Below, piece by piece: positions 13,356-22,400 of a stretch of DNA of 64,000 nt. Position 1 is the stretch's first letter, and each line of letters starts with the position of its first letter. The notes beneath the pieces were generated by a model that was not told the origin of the DNA, did not search any database, and worked only from the letters and a program-made list of their open reading frames with translations. The position numbers and the translations under genes are program-made. Location: contig NC_089220.1 of NCBI RefSeq assembly GCF_963924675.1, positions 58,290,639 through 58,354,638 of the forward strand, read 5' to 3'. The stretch comes from Phocoena phocoena. Lineage: Eukaryota > Chordata > Mammalia > Artiodactyla > Phocoenidae.

Positions 13356-14005
13356 AAGAGTAAGACGTGGAGATCGCCTTCCTCCTCACGGATACACCAG
13401 AAATACATATACACGTGGAACAACTCCTACCGAACACCTACTGAAGGCTGGCAGAAGACCTCAGAGCTCCCAAAAGGCAAGAAACTCCCCACGTACCTGG
13501 GTAGGGCAAAAGAAAAAAGAAAAAACAGAGACAAAAGAATAAGGACGGCACCTGCACCAGTGGGAGGGAGCTGTAAAGGAGGAAAAGTTTCCACACACTA
13601 GGAAGCCCCTCCGCGGGCGGAGACTGCGGGAGGCGGAGGGGGGAGCTTCGGGACCGCGGAGTGGAGCACAGCGACGGGTGCGGAGGGCAAAGCGGGGGGA
13701 TTCCTGCACAGACGATCGGTGCCGACCGGCACTCACCAACCCGAGAGGCTTGTCTGCTTACCCGCCGGGGCGGGCGGGGCTGCGAGCTGAGGCTCGGGTT
13801 TCGGTTTTGGACGGAGCGCGGGGAGAGGACTGGGGTTGGCGGCTTGAGCATAGCCTGGAGGGGTTGGTGCGCCACGACTAGCCGGGAGGGAGTTCGGGGA
13901 AAAGCCTGCACCGGCCGAAGAGGCAAGAGACTTTTTCTTCCCTCTTTGTTTCCTGGCGCGCGAGGAGAGGGGTTTAAGAGCGCTGCTTAAAGGAACTCCA
14001 GAGAA

Positions 14006-14196
14006 GGGCGCGAGCCGCGGCTAAAAAGCGCAAACCCCAGAGACGGGCGCGAGCCTCGGCTGAGGGCGCGAGCCCCCGAGAAGGGCGCGAGCCGCGGCGG
14101 GAAGCGCGAGCCCCCGAGACGGGCGCGAGCCGCGGCGGGAAGCGCGAGCCCCAGAGACGGGCGCGAGCCGCGGCTGAAACTGCGGAGCCCAGAGAC
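14006..14196 (+). repeat. 38-bp GC-rich tandem array in the L1 5' UTR
   Basis: Five units start at 14006 (39 bases), 14045, 14083, 14121 and 14159 (38 bases each), with a partial sixth from 14197. Each starts GGGCGCGAGCC and most end in CCGAGAC or CAGAGAC. Units 3 and 4 are nearly identical. Each unit carries several CpGs, so copy number changes methylatable CpG content and possibly factor-binding sites. Confidence 0.9.
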
Positions 14197-14709
14197 GGGC
14201 GGGAGACGCTGGGGCTGCTGCTGCCGCCACCAGGGGGGCTGTGTGCGAGCACAGGTCACTCTCCGCGCCCCTCTTCCGCGGAGCCTGTGCAGGCCGCCAC
14301 TGCCGGGTTCCCGGGATCTGGGGACAGCTTCCCGCACGGCGGGTCTAAGGCTGGTGCAGCGTCACGCCGGCCTCTGCCGCAGCGTCACGCCGCCTCTGCC
14401 GCCGCAGGCCCGCCCCGCACGCAGTGCCCCGCCTTCCCCCATCCCCCAACCCCCGGCCTGAGTGAGCCGGAGCTCCCGAATCAGCGGCTCCTTTAACCCC
14501 GTCCTGTCTGAGCAAAAAAAACAGACGCCCTCCAGCGATCAGCGCGCAGGGGCAGGGCCGGGTACAAAGCTGAGCTCCTGTGAGCTGTGAGAGCAGGGAG
14601 GAGAGGGGGAGGTCTCTCCCGGCAGCCGCGGAGGCGGCGGATTGAAGCTCCACAATCAACTTGATGTGCCCTGCATTGTGGAATACCTGAATAGACAGGG
14701 AGTGAGCCC

Positions 14710-16000
14710 AAATTGAAGAGGGGGAATTTAGGAGCGAGATCGGTGATTTTTTTCCCTTTTCCTCTTTTTGTGAATGTGGGCATGTATGCTTCTGTGTGAG
14801 ATTTTGTCTGTATACTCTTGTTTCCACCATTTGTCCTAGGGCTCTATCCGTCCATGGGTTTTTTTTTTTAAAAAAAAAAAAAATTTTTTTTTAATAATTA
14901 ATTTTAATTGTAATAACTTTATTGAACTTTACCTTCGTTCTTTCTTTCTTTCTTTCCTTCCTTCCTTCCCTCCTTTAGACAACTAATCACCCCAAATTGA
15001 GGAGGTGGTCTCTGGGAGCAGGATTTATGATTTTTCCCCCTTTGCCTCTCTTTGTGAACGTGTAGGTGTATGCTTCTGTGTAAGATTTTCTCTGTATAGC
15101 TTTGCTCCCAATAGTTGTCCTAGGGCTCTATCCTTCCATGGTTTTTTAAAAAAAAAAAAAAATTTTTTTCTTTCTTAATAATTAATTTTAATTGCAATAA
15201 CTTTATTGTACTTTACCTTCGTTCTTTCTTTCTTTCTTTCCTTCCTTCCTTCCCTCCTTTAGACAGCAAATCACCCCAGGTTGAGGAGGTGGTCTCTGGG
15301 AGCAGGATTTAGGATTTTTCCCCCTTTGCCTCTCTTTGTGAACGTGTATGTGTATGCTTCTGTGTAAGATTTTCTCTGTATAGCTTTGCTTCCAACATTT
15401 GTCCTAGGGCTCTATCCGTCCATGGTTTTTTTTTTAAAAAAAAAAAAAAAATTTTTTTTTCTTTCTTAATAATTAATTTTAATTGCAATAACTTTATTGT
15501 ACTTTACCTTCGTTCTTTCTTTCTTTCTTTCCTTCCTTCCTTCCCTCCTTTAGACAGCAAATCACCCCAGGTTGAGGAGGTGGTCTCTGGGAGCAGGATT
15601 TAGGATTTTTCCCCCTTTGCCTCTCTTTGTGAACGTGTATGTGTATGCTTCTGTGTAAGATTTTCTCTGTATAGCTTTGCTTCCAACATTTGTCCTAGGG
15701 CTCTATCCGTCCATGTTTTTTTTTTTAAAAAAAAAAAAAAATTTTTTTTCTTAATAATTAATTTTAATTGTAATAACTTTATTGTACTTTACCTTCGTTC
15801 TTTCTTTCTTTCCTTCCTTCCTTCCCTCCTTTAGACAGCGAATCACCCCAGGTTGAGGAGGTGGTCTCTGGGAGCAGGATTTATGATTTTTCCCACTTTG
15901 CCTCTCTTTGTGAACACGTATGTGTATGCTTCTGTGTAAGATTTTCTCTGTATAGCTTTGTTTCCAGCATTTGTCCTAGGGTTCTATCTGTTCTTTTTTT
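14710..16000 (+). repeat. ~285-bp tandem array in the L1 5' UTR (4.5 copies)
   Basis: The landmark GTCCTAGGG(C/T)TCTAT occurs at 14833, 15117, 15401, 15692 and 15973, spacings of 284, 284, 291 and 281. Each unit contains GAGGAGGTGGTCTCTGGGAGC (or the diverged first-copy form), a T-run/A-run/T-run block and a TTTC/TTCC tract ending before TTTAGACA. Copies 3 and 4 are closest to each other, as expected from recent expansion. The layout resembles the monomers of mouse L1 promoters, but here the array is internal and not at the very 5' end. Confidence 0.92.
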
Positions 16001-16109
16001 TTTTTTTTTTTTTCTTTTTCTTTTTTTTTTTTTGTTGTTGTTCTAAATATTTTTTAGTACAATAACTATATTATACTTTATTTTATTTTTACTGTATCTT
16101 CTTTCTTTC

Positions 16110-16675
16110 TGTCTTTTTTCCTTCTTTCCTTCCTTCCTTCCTCCCTTCCTCCCTCCCCCCCTCCTTTCTTTCCTTCTTTGCTTCTTTCTTCCTTCCTTCC
16201 TTTCCTCCTTTCCTCCTTTCCTTCTTTCTTTCCTCAAACTTCTACTAATTCTCTCTACATTTTCTCCTTCTTTCCCTCCTACCTTCCTTCCTTCCTCCCT
16301 CCCTCCCTCCTTTCTTTCCTTCTTTGCTTCTTTCTTCCTTCCTTCCTTTCCTCCTTTCCTTCTCTCTTTCCTCAAACTTCTACTAATTCTCTCTACATTT
16401 TCTCCTTCTTTCCCTCCTTCTTTCCTTCCTTCCTCCCTCCCTCCCTCCCTCCTTTCTTTCCTTCTTTGCTTCTTTCTTCCTTCCTTCCTTTCCTCCTTTC
16501 CCTCTTTCTTTCCTCAAACTTCTAATAATTCTCTCTACATTTTCCCCTTCTTTCCCTCCTTCCTTCCTTCCTTCCTCCCTCCCTCCCTCCTTTCTTTCCT
16601 TCTTTGCTTCTTTCTTCCTTCCTTCCTTTCCTCCTTTCCTTCTTTCTTTCCTCATACTTCTAATAATTCTCTCTA
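16110..16675 (+). repeat. ~140-bp polypyrimidine tandem array in the L1 5' UTR
   Basis: The landmark TCCTCA(A/T)ACTTCT recurs at 16231, 16369, 16511 and 16649, spacings of 138, 142 and 138. The rest of each unit is almost pure C and T (CCTTCCTTCC, CCCTCCCTCC). Nearly all purines are on the other strand, so the tract could form triplex (H-DNA). Apparent long frames here, Ser/Leu/Phe-rich on plus and Lys/Glu/Arg-rich on minus, are products of the simple composition. Confidence 0.92.
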
Positions 16676-16679
16676 CTTT

Positions 16680-17197
16680 TCCTCCCTTTTATTCTGAGCC
16701 GTGTGGATGAAAGGCTCTTGGTGCTCCAGCCCAGGAGGCAGGGCTCTGCCTCTGAGGTAGGAGAGCCAACTTCAGGAAACTGATCAACAAGAGACCTCCC
16801 AGCTCCACATAATATTAAACGGTGGACATCTCCCAGAGACCTCCATCTTAACACCAGCACCCAGCTTCACTCAACGACCAGCAAGCCACAGTGCTGGACA
16901 ACCTATGCCAAACAACTAGCAAAACAGGAACACAACCCCACCCATTAGCAGAGAGGCTGCCTAAAATCATAACAAGGCCACAGACACCCCAAAACACACC
17001 ACCAGACGTGAATCTGCCCACTAGAGAGACAAGACCGAGCCTCATCCAGCACAACACAGGCACTAGTCCCCTCCACCAGGAAGCCTACACAACCCGCTGA
17101 AACAACCTTAGCCACTGGAGACAGACATCAAAAACAACGGGAACTACGAGCGTGCAGCCTGCAAAAAGGAGACCCCAAACACAGTAAGATAAGCAAA
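16680..17197 (+). other. L1 ORF1-proximal 5' leader
   Basis: Non-repetitive leader between the polypyrimidine array and the ORF1 start. It contains an upstream frame (16891-17100, 69 codons, starting MLDNLCQTTSK and rich in Thr and Pro) that ends 97 bases before the ORF1 ATG. The frame has no domain I know. It could be chance, a regulatory upstream ORF, or a remnant of an older longer ORF. Confidence 0.6.
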
Positions 17198-18091
17198 ATG
17201 AGAAGACAGAAAAACACACAGCAGATGAAGGAGCAAGATAAAAACCCACCAGACCTAACAAATGAAGAGGAACTAGGCAATCTACCTGAAAAAGAATTCA
17301 GAATAATGATAGTAAGGATGATCCGAAATCTTGGAAGTAGAATAGACAAAATGCAAGAAACAGTTAACAAGGACCTAGAAGACATAAAGATGAAACAAGC
17401 AACGATGAACAACGCAATAAATGAAATTAAAAGTACTCTAGATAGGATCAATAGCAGAATAACTGAGGCAGAAGAACGGATAAGTGACCTGGAAGATAAA
17501 GTAGTGGAAATAACTACTGCAGAGCAGAATAAAGAAAAAAGAATGAAAAGAACTGAGGACAGTCTCAGAGAGCTCTGGGACAACATTAAACGCACCAACA
17601 TTCGAATTATAGGGGTTCCAGAAGAAGAAGAAAAAAAGAAAGGGACTGAGAAAATATTTGAAGAGATTATAGTTGAAAACTTCCCTAATATGGGAAAGGA
17701 AATAGTTAATCAAGTCCAGGAAGCACAGAGAGTCCCATACAGGATAAATACAAGGAGAAATACGCCAAGACACATATTAATCAAACTATCAAAAATTAAA
17801 TACAAAGAAAGCATATTAAAAGCAGCAAGGGAAAAACAACAAATAACACACAAGGGAATCCCCATAAGGTTAACAGCTGATCTCTCAGCAGAAACCCTAC
17901 AAGCCAGAAGGGAGTGGCAGGACATACTGAAAGTGATGAAGGAGAAAAACCTGCAACCAAGACTACTCTACCCAGCAAGGATCTCATTCAGATTTGATGG
18001 AGAAATTAAAACCTTTACAGACAAGCAAAAGCTGAGAGAGTTCAGCACCACCAAACCAGCTTTACAACAAATGCTAAAGGAACTCCTCTAG
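17198..18091 (+). CDS. L1 ORF1: L1 ORF1 protein, intact
   Basis: ORF1p is the trimeric RNA-binding chaperone that coats L1 RNA in the cytoplasm. The 297-residue frame is uninterrupted; human ORF1p is 338, and the difference is mostly in the N-terminal part. A basic N-terminus (MRRQKNTQQ) leads into a heptad-like coiled coil over about residues 36-128, rich in I, L, E, K and N. An RRM-like domain follows from about 133, with TNIRIIGVPEEEE at 133-145. The C-terminal domain covers about 227-297 and includes RLTADLS, LQARREW (234-240) and YPARISF (258-264), the strongly conserved RNA-binding segments. The ATG at 17198 is chosen because it opens the frame and matches the position in the family. 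ORF2 follows after 58 bases in another frame, as is usual in L1, where ORF2 is translated by reinitiation from the same RNA. Confidence 0.95.
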   Translation: MRRQKNTQQMKEQDKNPPDLTNEEELGNLPEKEFRIMIVRMIRNLGSRIDKMQETVNKDLEDIKMKQATMNNAINEIKSTLDRINSRITEAEERISDLEDKVVEITTAEQNKEKRMKRTEDSLRELWDNIKRTNIRIIGVPEEEEKKKGTEKIFEEIIVENFPNMGKEIVNQVQEAQRVPYRINTRRNTPRHILIKLSKIKYKESILKAAREKQQITHKGIPIRLTADLSAETLQARREWQDILKVMKEKNLQPRLLYPARISFRFDGEIKTFTDKQKLREFSTTKPALQQMLKELL

Positions 18092-18149
18092 ATAAGAAAT
18101 GCAAAAGAAGGAAACGACCTATAATAACGAACCCAAAACAATATAGAAA

Positions 18150-21100
18150 ATGGGAATAGGAACATACATATCGATAATTACCTTAAATGTAAATGGACTA
18201 AATGCTCCCACCAAAAGACACAGATTGGCTGAATGGATACAAAAACAAGACCCTTATATATGCTGTCTACAAGAGACCCACCTCAGACCTAGAGACACAT
18301 ACAGACTGAAAGTAAGGGGATGGAAAAAGATATTCCATGCAAATGGAAACCAAAAGAAAGCTGGAGTAGCAATTCTCATATCAGACAAAATAGACTTTAA
18401 AATAAGGACTATTAAAAGGGATAAAGAAGGACACTACATAATGATCAAGGGATCGATCCAAGAAGAAGATATAACAATTGTAAATATTTATGCACCCAAC
18501 ATAGGAGCACCTCAATACGTAAGGCAAATACTAACAGCCATAAAAGGGGAAATAGACAGTAACACATTCATAGTAGGGGACTTTAACACCCCACTTTCAC
18601 CCATGGACAGATCATCCAAAATGAAAATAAATAAGGAAACACAAGCTTTAAATGATACATTAAACAAGATGGACTTAATTGATATTTATAGGACACTACA
18701 TCCAAAAACAACAGATTACACATTTTTCTCAAGTGCTCATGGAACATTCTCCAGGATAGATCATATCTTGGGTCACAAATCAAGCCTTGGTAAATTTAAG
18801 AAAATTGAAATTGTATCAAGTATCTTTTCTGACCACAACGCCATGAGACTAGATATCAATTACAGGAAAAGATCTGTAAAATATACAAGCACATGGAGGC
18901 TAAACAATACACTACTTAATAATGAAGTGATCACTGAAGAAATTAAAGAGGAAATAAAAAAATACCTAGAAACAAATGACAATGGAGACACAACGACCCA
19001 AAACCTATGGGATGCAGCAAAAGCAGTTCTAAGGGGGAAGTTTATAGCAATACAAGCCCACCTTAAGAAGCAGGAAACATCTCGAATAAACAACCTAACC
19101 TTGCACCTCAAGCAATTAGAGAAAGAAGAACAAAAAAGCCCCAAAGCTAGCAGAAGGAAAGAAATCATAAAAATCAGATCAGAAATAAATGAAAAAGAAA
19201 TGAAGGAAACGATAGCAAAGATCAATAAAACTAAAAGCTGGTTCTTTGAGAAGATAAACAAAATAGATAAACCACTAGCTAGACTCATCAAGAAAAAAAG
19301 GGAGAAGACTCAAATCAATAGAATTAGAAATGAGAAAGGAGAAATAACAACTGACACTGCAGAAATAAAAAAAATCATGAGAGATTACTACAAGCAACTC
19401 TATGCCAATAAAATGGACAATCTGGAAGAAATGGACAAATTCTTAGAAATGCACAACCTGCCAAGACTGAATCAGGAAGAAATAGAAAATATGAACAGAC
19501 CAATCACATGCACTGAAATTGAAAGTGTGATTAAAAATCTTCCAACAAACAAAAGCCCAGGACCAGATGGCTTCACAGGTGAATTCTATCAAACGTTTAG
19601 AGAAGAGCTAACACCTATCCTTCTCGAACTCTTCCAAAATATAGCAGAGGGAGGAACACTCCCAAATTCCTTCTACGAGGCCACCATCACCTTGATACCA
19701 AAACCAGACAAGGATGTCACAAAGAAAGAAAACTACAGGCCAATATCACTGATGAACATAGATGCAAAAATCCTCAACAAAATACTAGCAAACAGAATCC
19801 AACAGCACATTAAAAGGATCATACACCATGATCAAGTGGGGTTTATTCCAGGAATGCAAGGATTCTTCAATATACGCAAATCTATCAATGTGATAAACCA
19901 TATTAACAAATTGAAGGAGAAAAACCATATGATCATCTCAATAGATGCAGAGAAAGCTTTTGACAAAATTCAACACCCATTTATGATAAAAACCCTCCAG
20001 AAAGTGGGCATAGAGGGAACTTTCCTCAACATAATAAAGGCCATATATGACAAGCCCACAGCAAACATCATCCTCAATGGTGAAAAACTGAAAGCATTTC
20101 CACTAAGATCAGGAACAAGACAAGGTTGCCCACTCTCACCACTCTTATTCAACATAGTTTTGGAAGTTTTAGCCACAGCAATCAGAGAAGAAAAGGAAAT
20201 AAAAGGAATCCACATCGGAAAAGAAGAAGTAAAGCTGTCACTGTTTGCAGATGACATGATACTATACATAGAGAATCCTAAAGATGCTACCAGAAAACTA
20301 CTAGAGCTAATCAATGAATTTGGTAAAGTAGCAGGATACAAAATTAATGCACAGAAATCTCTGGCATTCCTATATACTAATGATGAAAAATCTGAAAGTG
20401 AAATCAAGAAAACACTCCCATTTACCATTGCAACAAAACGAATAAAATATCTAGGAATAAACCTACCTAAGGATACGAAAGACCTGTATGCAGAAAATTA
20501 TAAGACACTGATGAAAGAAATTAAAGATGATACAAATAGATGGAGAGATATACCATGTTCTTGGATGGGAAGAATCAACATTGTGAAAATGACTCTACTA
20601 CCCAAAGCAATCTACAGATTCAATGCAATCCCTATTAAACTACCACTGGCATTTTTCACAGAACTAGAACAAAAAATTTCGCAATTTGTATGGAAACACA
20701 AAAGACCCCGAATAGCCAAAGCAATTTTGAGAACGAAAAAAGGAGCTGGAGGAATCAGGCTCCCTGACTTCAGACTATACTACAAAGCAACAGTAATCAA
20801 GACAGTATGGTACTGGCACAAAAACAGAAAGATAGATCAGTGGAACAGGATAGAAAGCCCAGAGATAAACCCATGCACATATGGACACCTTATCTTTGAT
20901 AAAGGAGGCAGGAATGTGCAGTGGAGAAAGGACAGCCTCTTCAATAAATGGTGCTGGGAAAACTGGACAGGTACATGTAAAAGTATGAGATTAGATCACT
21001 CCCTAACACCATACACAAAAATAAGCTCAAAATGGATTAAAGACCTAAATGTAAGGCCAGAAACTATCAAACTCTTAGAGGAAAACATAGGAAGAACACT

Positions 21101-21968
21101 CTATGACATAAATCACAGCAAGATCCTTTCTGACCCACCTCCTAGAGTAATGGAAATAAAAACAAAAATAAACAAATGGGACCTAATGAAACTTCAAAGC
21201 TTTTGCACAGCAAAGGAAACCATAATCAAGACCAAAAGACAACCCTCAGAATGGGAGAAAACATTTGCAAATGAAGCAACTGACAAAGGATTAATCTCCA
21301 AAATTTACAAGCAGCTCATGCAGCTCAATAACAAAAAAACAAACAACCCCATCCAAAAATGGGCAGAAGACCTAAACAGACATTTCTCCAAAGAAGATAT
21401 ACAGAATGCCAACAAACACATGAAAGAATGCTCAACATCATTAATCATTAGAGAAATGCAAATCAAAACTACAATGAGATATCATCTCACACCAGTCAGA
21501 ATGGCCATCATCAAAAAATCTAGAAACAATAAATGCTGGAGAGGGTGTGGAGAAAAGGGGACACTCTTGCACTGCTGGTGGGAATGTGAATTGGTTCAGC
21601 CGCTATGGAGAACAGTATGGAGGTTCCTTAAAAAACTACAAATAGAACTACCATATGACCCAGCAATCCCACTACTGGGCATATACCCTGAGAAAACCAA
21701 AATTCAAAAGGAGTCATGTACCAAAATGTTCATTGCAGCTCTATTTACAATAGCCCGGAGATGGAAAGAACCTAAGCGCCCATCATCGGACGAATGGATA
21801 AAGAAGATGTGGCACATATACACAATGGAATATTACTCAGCCTTAAAAAGAAATGAAATTGAGATATTTGTAATGAGATGGATAGACCTAGAGTCTGTCA
21901 TACAGAGTGAAGTAAGTCAGAAAGACAAAGACAGATACCGTATGCTAACACATATATATGGAATTTGA
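18150..21968 (+). CDS. L1 ORF2: L1 ORF2 protein, intact endonuclease-reverse transcriptase
   Basis: ORF2p nicks chromosomal DNA and reverse-transcribes L1 RNA at the nick (target-primed reverse transcription). At 1272 residues it is essentially full length; human ORF2p is 1275. The endonuclease (about 1-238) keeps N13, E42, Y114, D144 and N146 in VGDFN, D204 in SRIDH, and S227-D228-H229. These match the human catalytic set with an offset of one. The reverse transcriptase shows SPGPDGF (469-475), D599 in the DAEKAFDKI motif, [10 protein letters not shown] and the FADD box (699-702, catalytic D701 and D702). The C-terminal Cys/His segment is CX3CX7HX4C at 1129-1146. There are no internal stops or frameshifts and no missing key residue among those checked. 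The same reading frame in the 48.4-53.2 kb copy is broken many times. Confidence 0.96.
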   Translation: MGIGTYISIITLNVNGLNAPTKRHRLAEWIQKQDPYICCLQETHLRPRDTYRLKVRGWKKIFHANGNQKKAGVAILISDKIDFKIRTIKRDKEGHYIMIKGSIQEEDITIVNIYAPNIGAPQYVRQILTAIKGEIDSNTFIVGDFNTPLSPMDRSSKMKINKETQALNDTLNKMDLIDIYRTLHPKTTDYTFFSSAHGTFSRIDHILGHKSSLGKFKKIEIVSSIFSDHNAMRLDINYRKRSVKYTSTWRLNNTLLNNEVITEEIKEEIKKYLETNDNGDTTTQNLWDAAKAVLRGKFIAIQAHLKKQETSRINNLTLHLKQLEKEEQKSPKASRRKEIIKIRSEINEKEMKETIAKINKTKSWFFEKINKIDKPLARLIKKKREKTQINRIRNEKGEITTDTAEIKKIMRDYYKQLYANKMDNLEEMDKFLEMHNLPRLNQEEIENMNRPITCTEIESVIKNLPTNKSPGPDGFTGEFYQTFREELTPILLELFQNIAEGGTLPNSFYEATITLIPKPDKDVTKKENYRPISLMNIDAKILNKILANRIQQHIKRIIHHDQVGFIPGMQGFFNIRKSINVINHINKLKEKNHMIISIDAEKAFDKIQHPFMIKTLQKVGIEGTFLNIIKAIYDKPTANIILNGEKLKAFPLRSGTRQGCPLSPLLFNIVLEVLATAIREEKEIKGIHIGKEEVKLSLFADDMILYIENPKDATRKLLELINEFGKVAGYKINAQKSLAFLYTNDEKSESEIKKTLPFTIATKRIKYLGINLPKDTKDLYAENYKTLMKEIKDDTNRWRDIPCSWMGRINIVKMTLLPKAIYRFNAIPIKLPLAFFTELEQKISQFVWKHKRPRIAKAILRTKKGAGGIRLPDFRLYYKATVIKTVWYWHKNRKIDQWNRIESPEINPCTYGHLIFDKGGRNVQWRKDSLFNKWCWENWTGTCKSMRLDHSLTPYTKISSKWIKDLNVRPETIKLLEENIGRTLYDINHSKILSDPPPRVMEIKTKINKWDLMKLQSFCTAKETIIKTKRQPSEWEKTFANEATDKGLISKIYKQLMQLNNKKTNNPIQKWAEDLNRHFSKEDIQNANKHMKECSTSLIIREMQIKTTMRYHLTPVRMAIIKKSRNNKCWRGCGEKGTLLHCWWECELVQPLWRTVWRFLKKLQIELPYDPAIPLLGIYPEKTKIQKESCTKMFIAALFTIARRWKEPKRPSSDEWIKKMWHIYTMEYYSALKRNEIEIFVMRWIDLESVIQSEVSQKDKDRYRMLTHIYGI

Positions 21969-22335
21969 GGGGAAAAAAATGTCATGAAGAACCTAGGGAT
22001 AAGACAGGAATGGAGGCGCAGACCTACTGGAGAGCGGACTTGGGGATATGGGGAGGGGGAAGGGTGAGTTTTGACAGGGCGAGAGAGAGTCATGGACATA
22101 TACACACTAACAAACGTGGTGGGGTGGATAGCTGGGGGGAAGCAGCCGCAAGGCACAGGGATATTAGCTCGGGGCTTTGGGACAGCCTGGAGGGGTGGGA
22201 GGGGGAGAGTGGGAGGGAGGGAGATGCAGGAGGGAAGACACATGGGAGCACATGTATATGTATAGCTGATTCACTTTGTTATAAATCAGAAACTAACACA
22301 CCATTGTAAAGCAATTATACCCCAATAAAGATGTT
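21969..22335 (+). other. L1 3' UTR with G-rich tract
   Basis: Follows the ORF2 stop. It contains guanine-rich runs at about 22034-22066 and 22187-22241 (GGGGAGGGGGAAGGG and GGGAGGGAGGGAG type). A G-rich polypurine tract is a known conserved feature of mammalian L1 3' UTRs and can form G-quadruplexes. Open frames across it are not supported as genes. Confidence 0.8.
22324..22329 (+). terminator. L1 polyadenylation signal AATAAA
   Basis: AATAAA sits 6 bases before the first A-run. A second AATAAA lies inside the TAAATAAATAAATAAAG stretch at 22346-22362, before the longer final A-run. Confidence 0.8.
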
Positions 22336-22384
22336 AAAAAAAAAATAAATAAATAAATAAAGTATGAGGAAAAAAAAAAAAAAA
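22336..22384 (+). repeat. Two-part L1 poly(A) tail
   Basis: A first A-run (22336-22345) is followed by a 24-base insert (TAAATAAATAAATAAAGTATGAGG, 22346-22369 by position), then a second A-run that merges with the A-rich start of the TSD. The insert may be a very short 3' transduction or a tail that has mutated and expanded. Confidence 0.75.
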
Positions 22385-22400
22385 AAAAAATGATATACAG
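22385..22400. repeat. Target-site duplication of the young L1, right copy
   Basis: Exact copy of AAAAAATGATATACAG from 13319-13334. Directly afterwards the older L1 ORF2 sequence resumes. Confidence 0.93.

Larger units (their letters stand above)
13335..14700 (+). promoter_or_regulatory. L1 5' UTR, CpG-rich promoter region
   Basis: Dense in CpG and GC compared with all surrounding DNA. In full-length mammalian L1s the first several hundred bases of the 5' UTR act as an internal RNA polymerase II promoter, and the CpG content makes it a methylation target. Here the region begins exactly at the TSD, has a YY1-like site near its start and contains a 38-bp tandem array. Frames on either strand within it are probably by-products of high GC content. 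Promoter activity is inferred from family knowledge and position. Confidence 0.75.
13335..22384 (+). mobile_element. LINE-1: Full-length L1 with intact ORF1 and ORF2
   Basis: A complete autonomous non-LTR retrotransposon of about 9.05 kb. The order is a GC-rich 5' UTR beginning GGCTGGGCGGGAAGATGGCG, three internal tandem arrays, ORF1, a 58-base spacer, ORF2, a G-rich 3' UTR, AATAAA and a poly(A) tail. A perfect 16-bp duplication frames it and it interrupts an older L1 of the same orientation. Lack of decay in both ORFs plus the perfect TSD indicate a young insertion. Full 5' ends are uncommon in L1, so promoter function may have been carried along. Whether it is active cannot be read from the sequence alone. 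It is longer than typical mammalian L1 (6-7 kb), mainly because of the 5' UTR arrays; expansion after insertion or an assembly artefact in the arrays is possible. Confidence 0.95.

Noticed and set aside
13335..14700. CpG island of a host gene
   Set aside because: It starts exactly at the L1 TSD and lies inside the element, so it is the L1 promoter region and not a host promoter.
16043..16655. Long frames on both strands (plus: Ser/Leu/Phe/Pro; minus: Lys/Glu/Arg/Gly)
   Set aside because: They are read through the polypyrimidine tandem array. Low-complexity composition produces stop-free frames without selection.
14710..16675. Satellite DNA array or CRISPR-like repeats
   Set aside because: The repeats are direct, with no regular unique spacers, and are bounded inside one L1 5' UTR.
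17128..17987. Minus-strand frames opposite L1 ORF1
   Set aside because: Shadows of the A-rich coding strand; the plus frame has the ORF1 domains and the minus ones have none.
18583..20428. Minus-strand frames opposite L1 ORF2
   Set aside because: Shadows of ORF2; no domain or independent start context.
21917..22309. Overlapping frames in both directions over the L1 3' UTR
   Set aside because: They arise from the G-rich tract and have no family resemblance.
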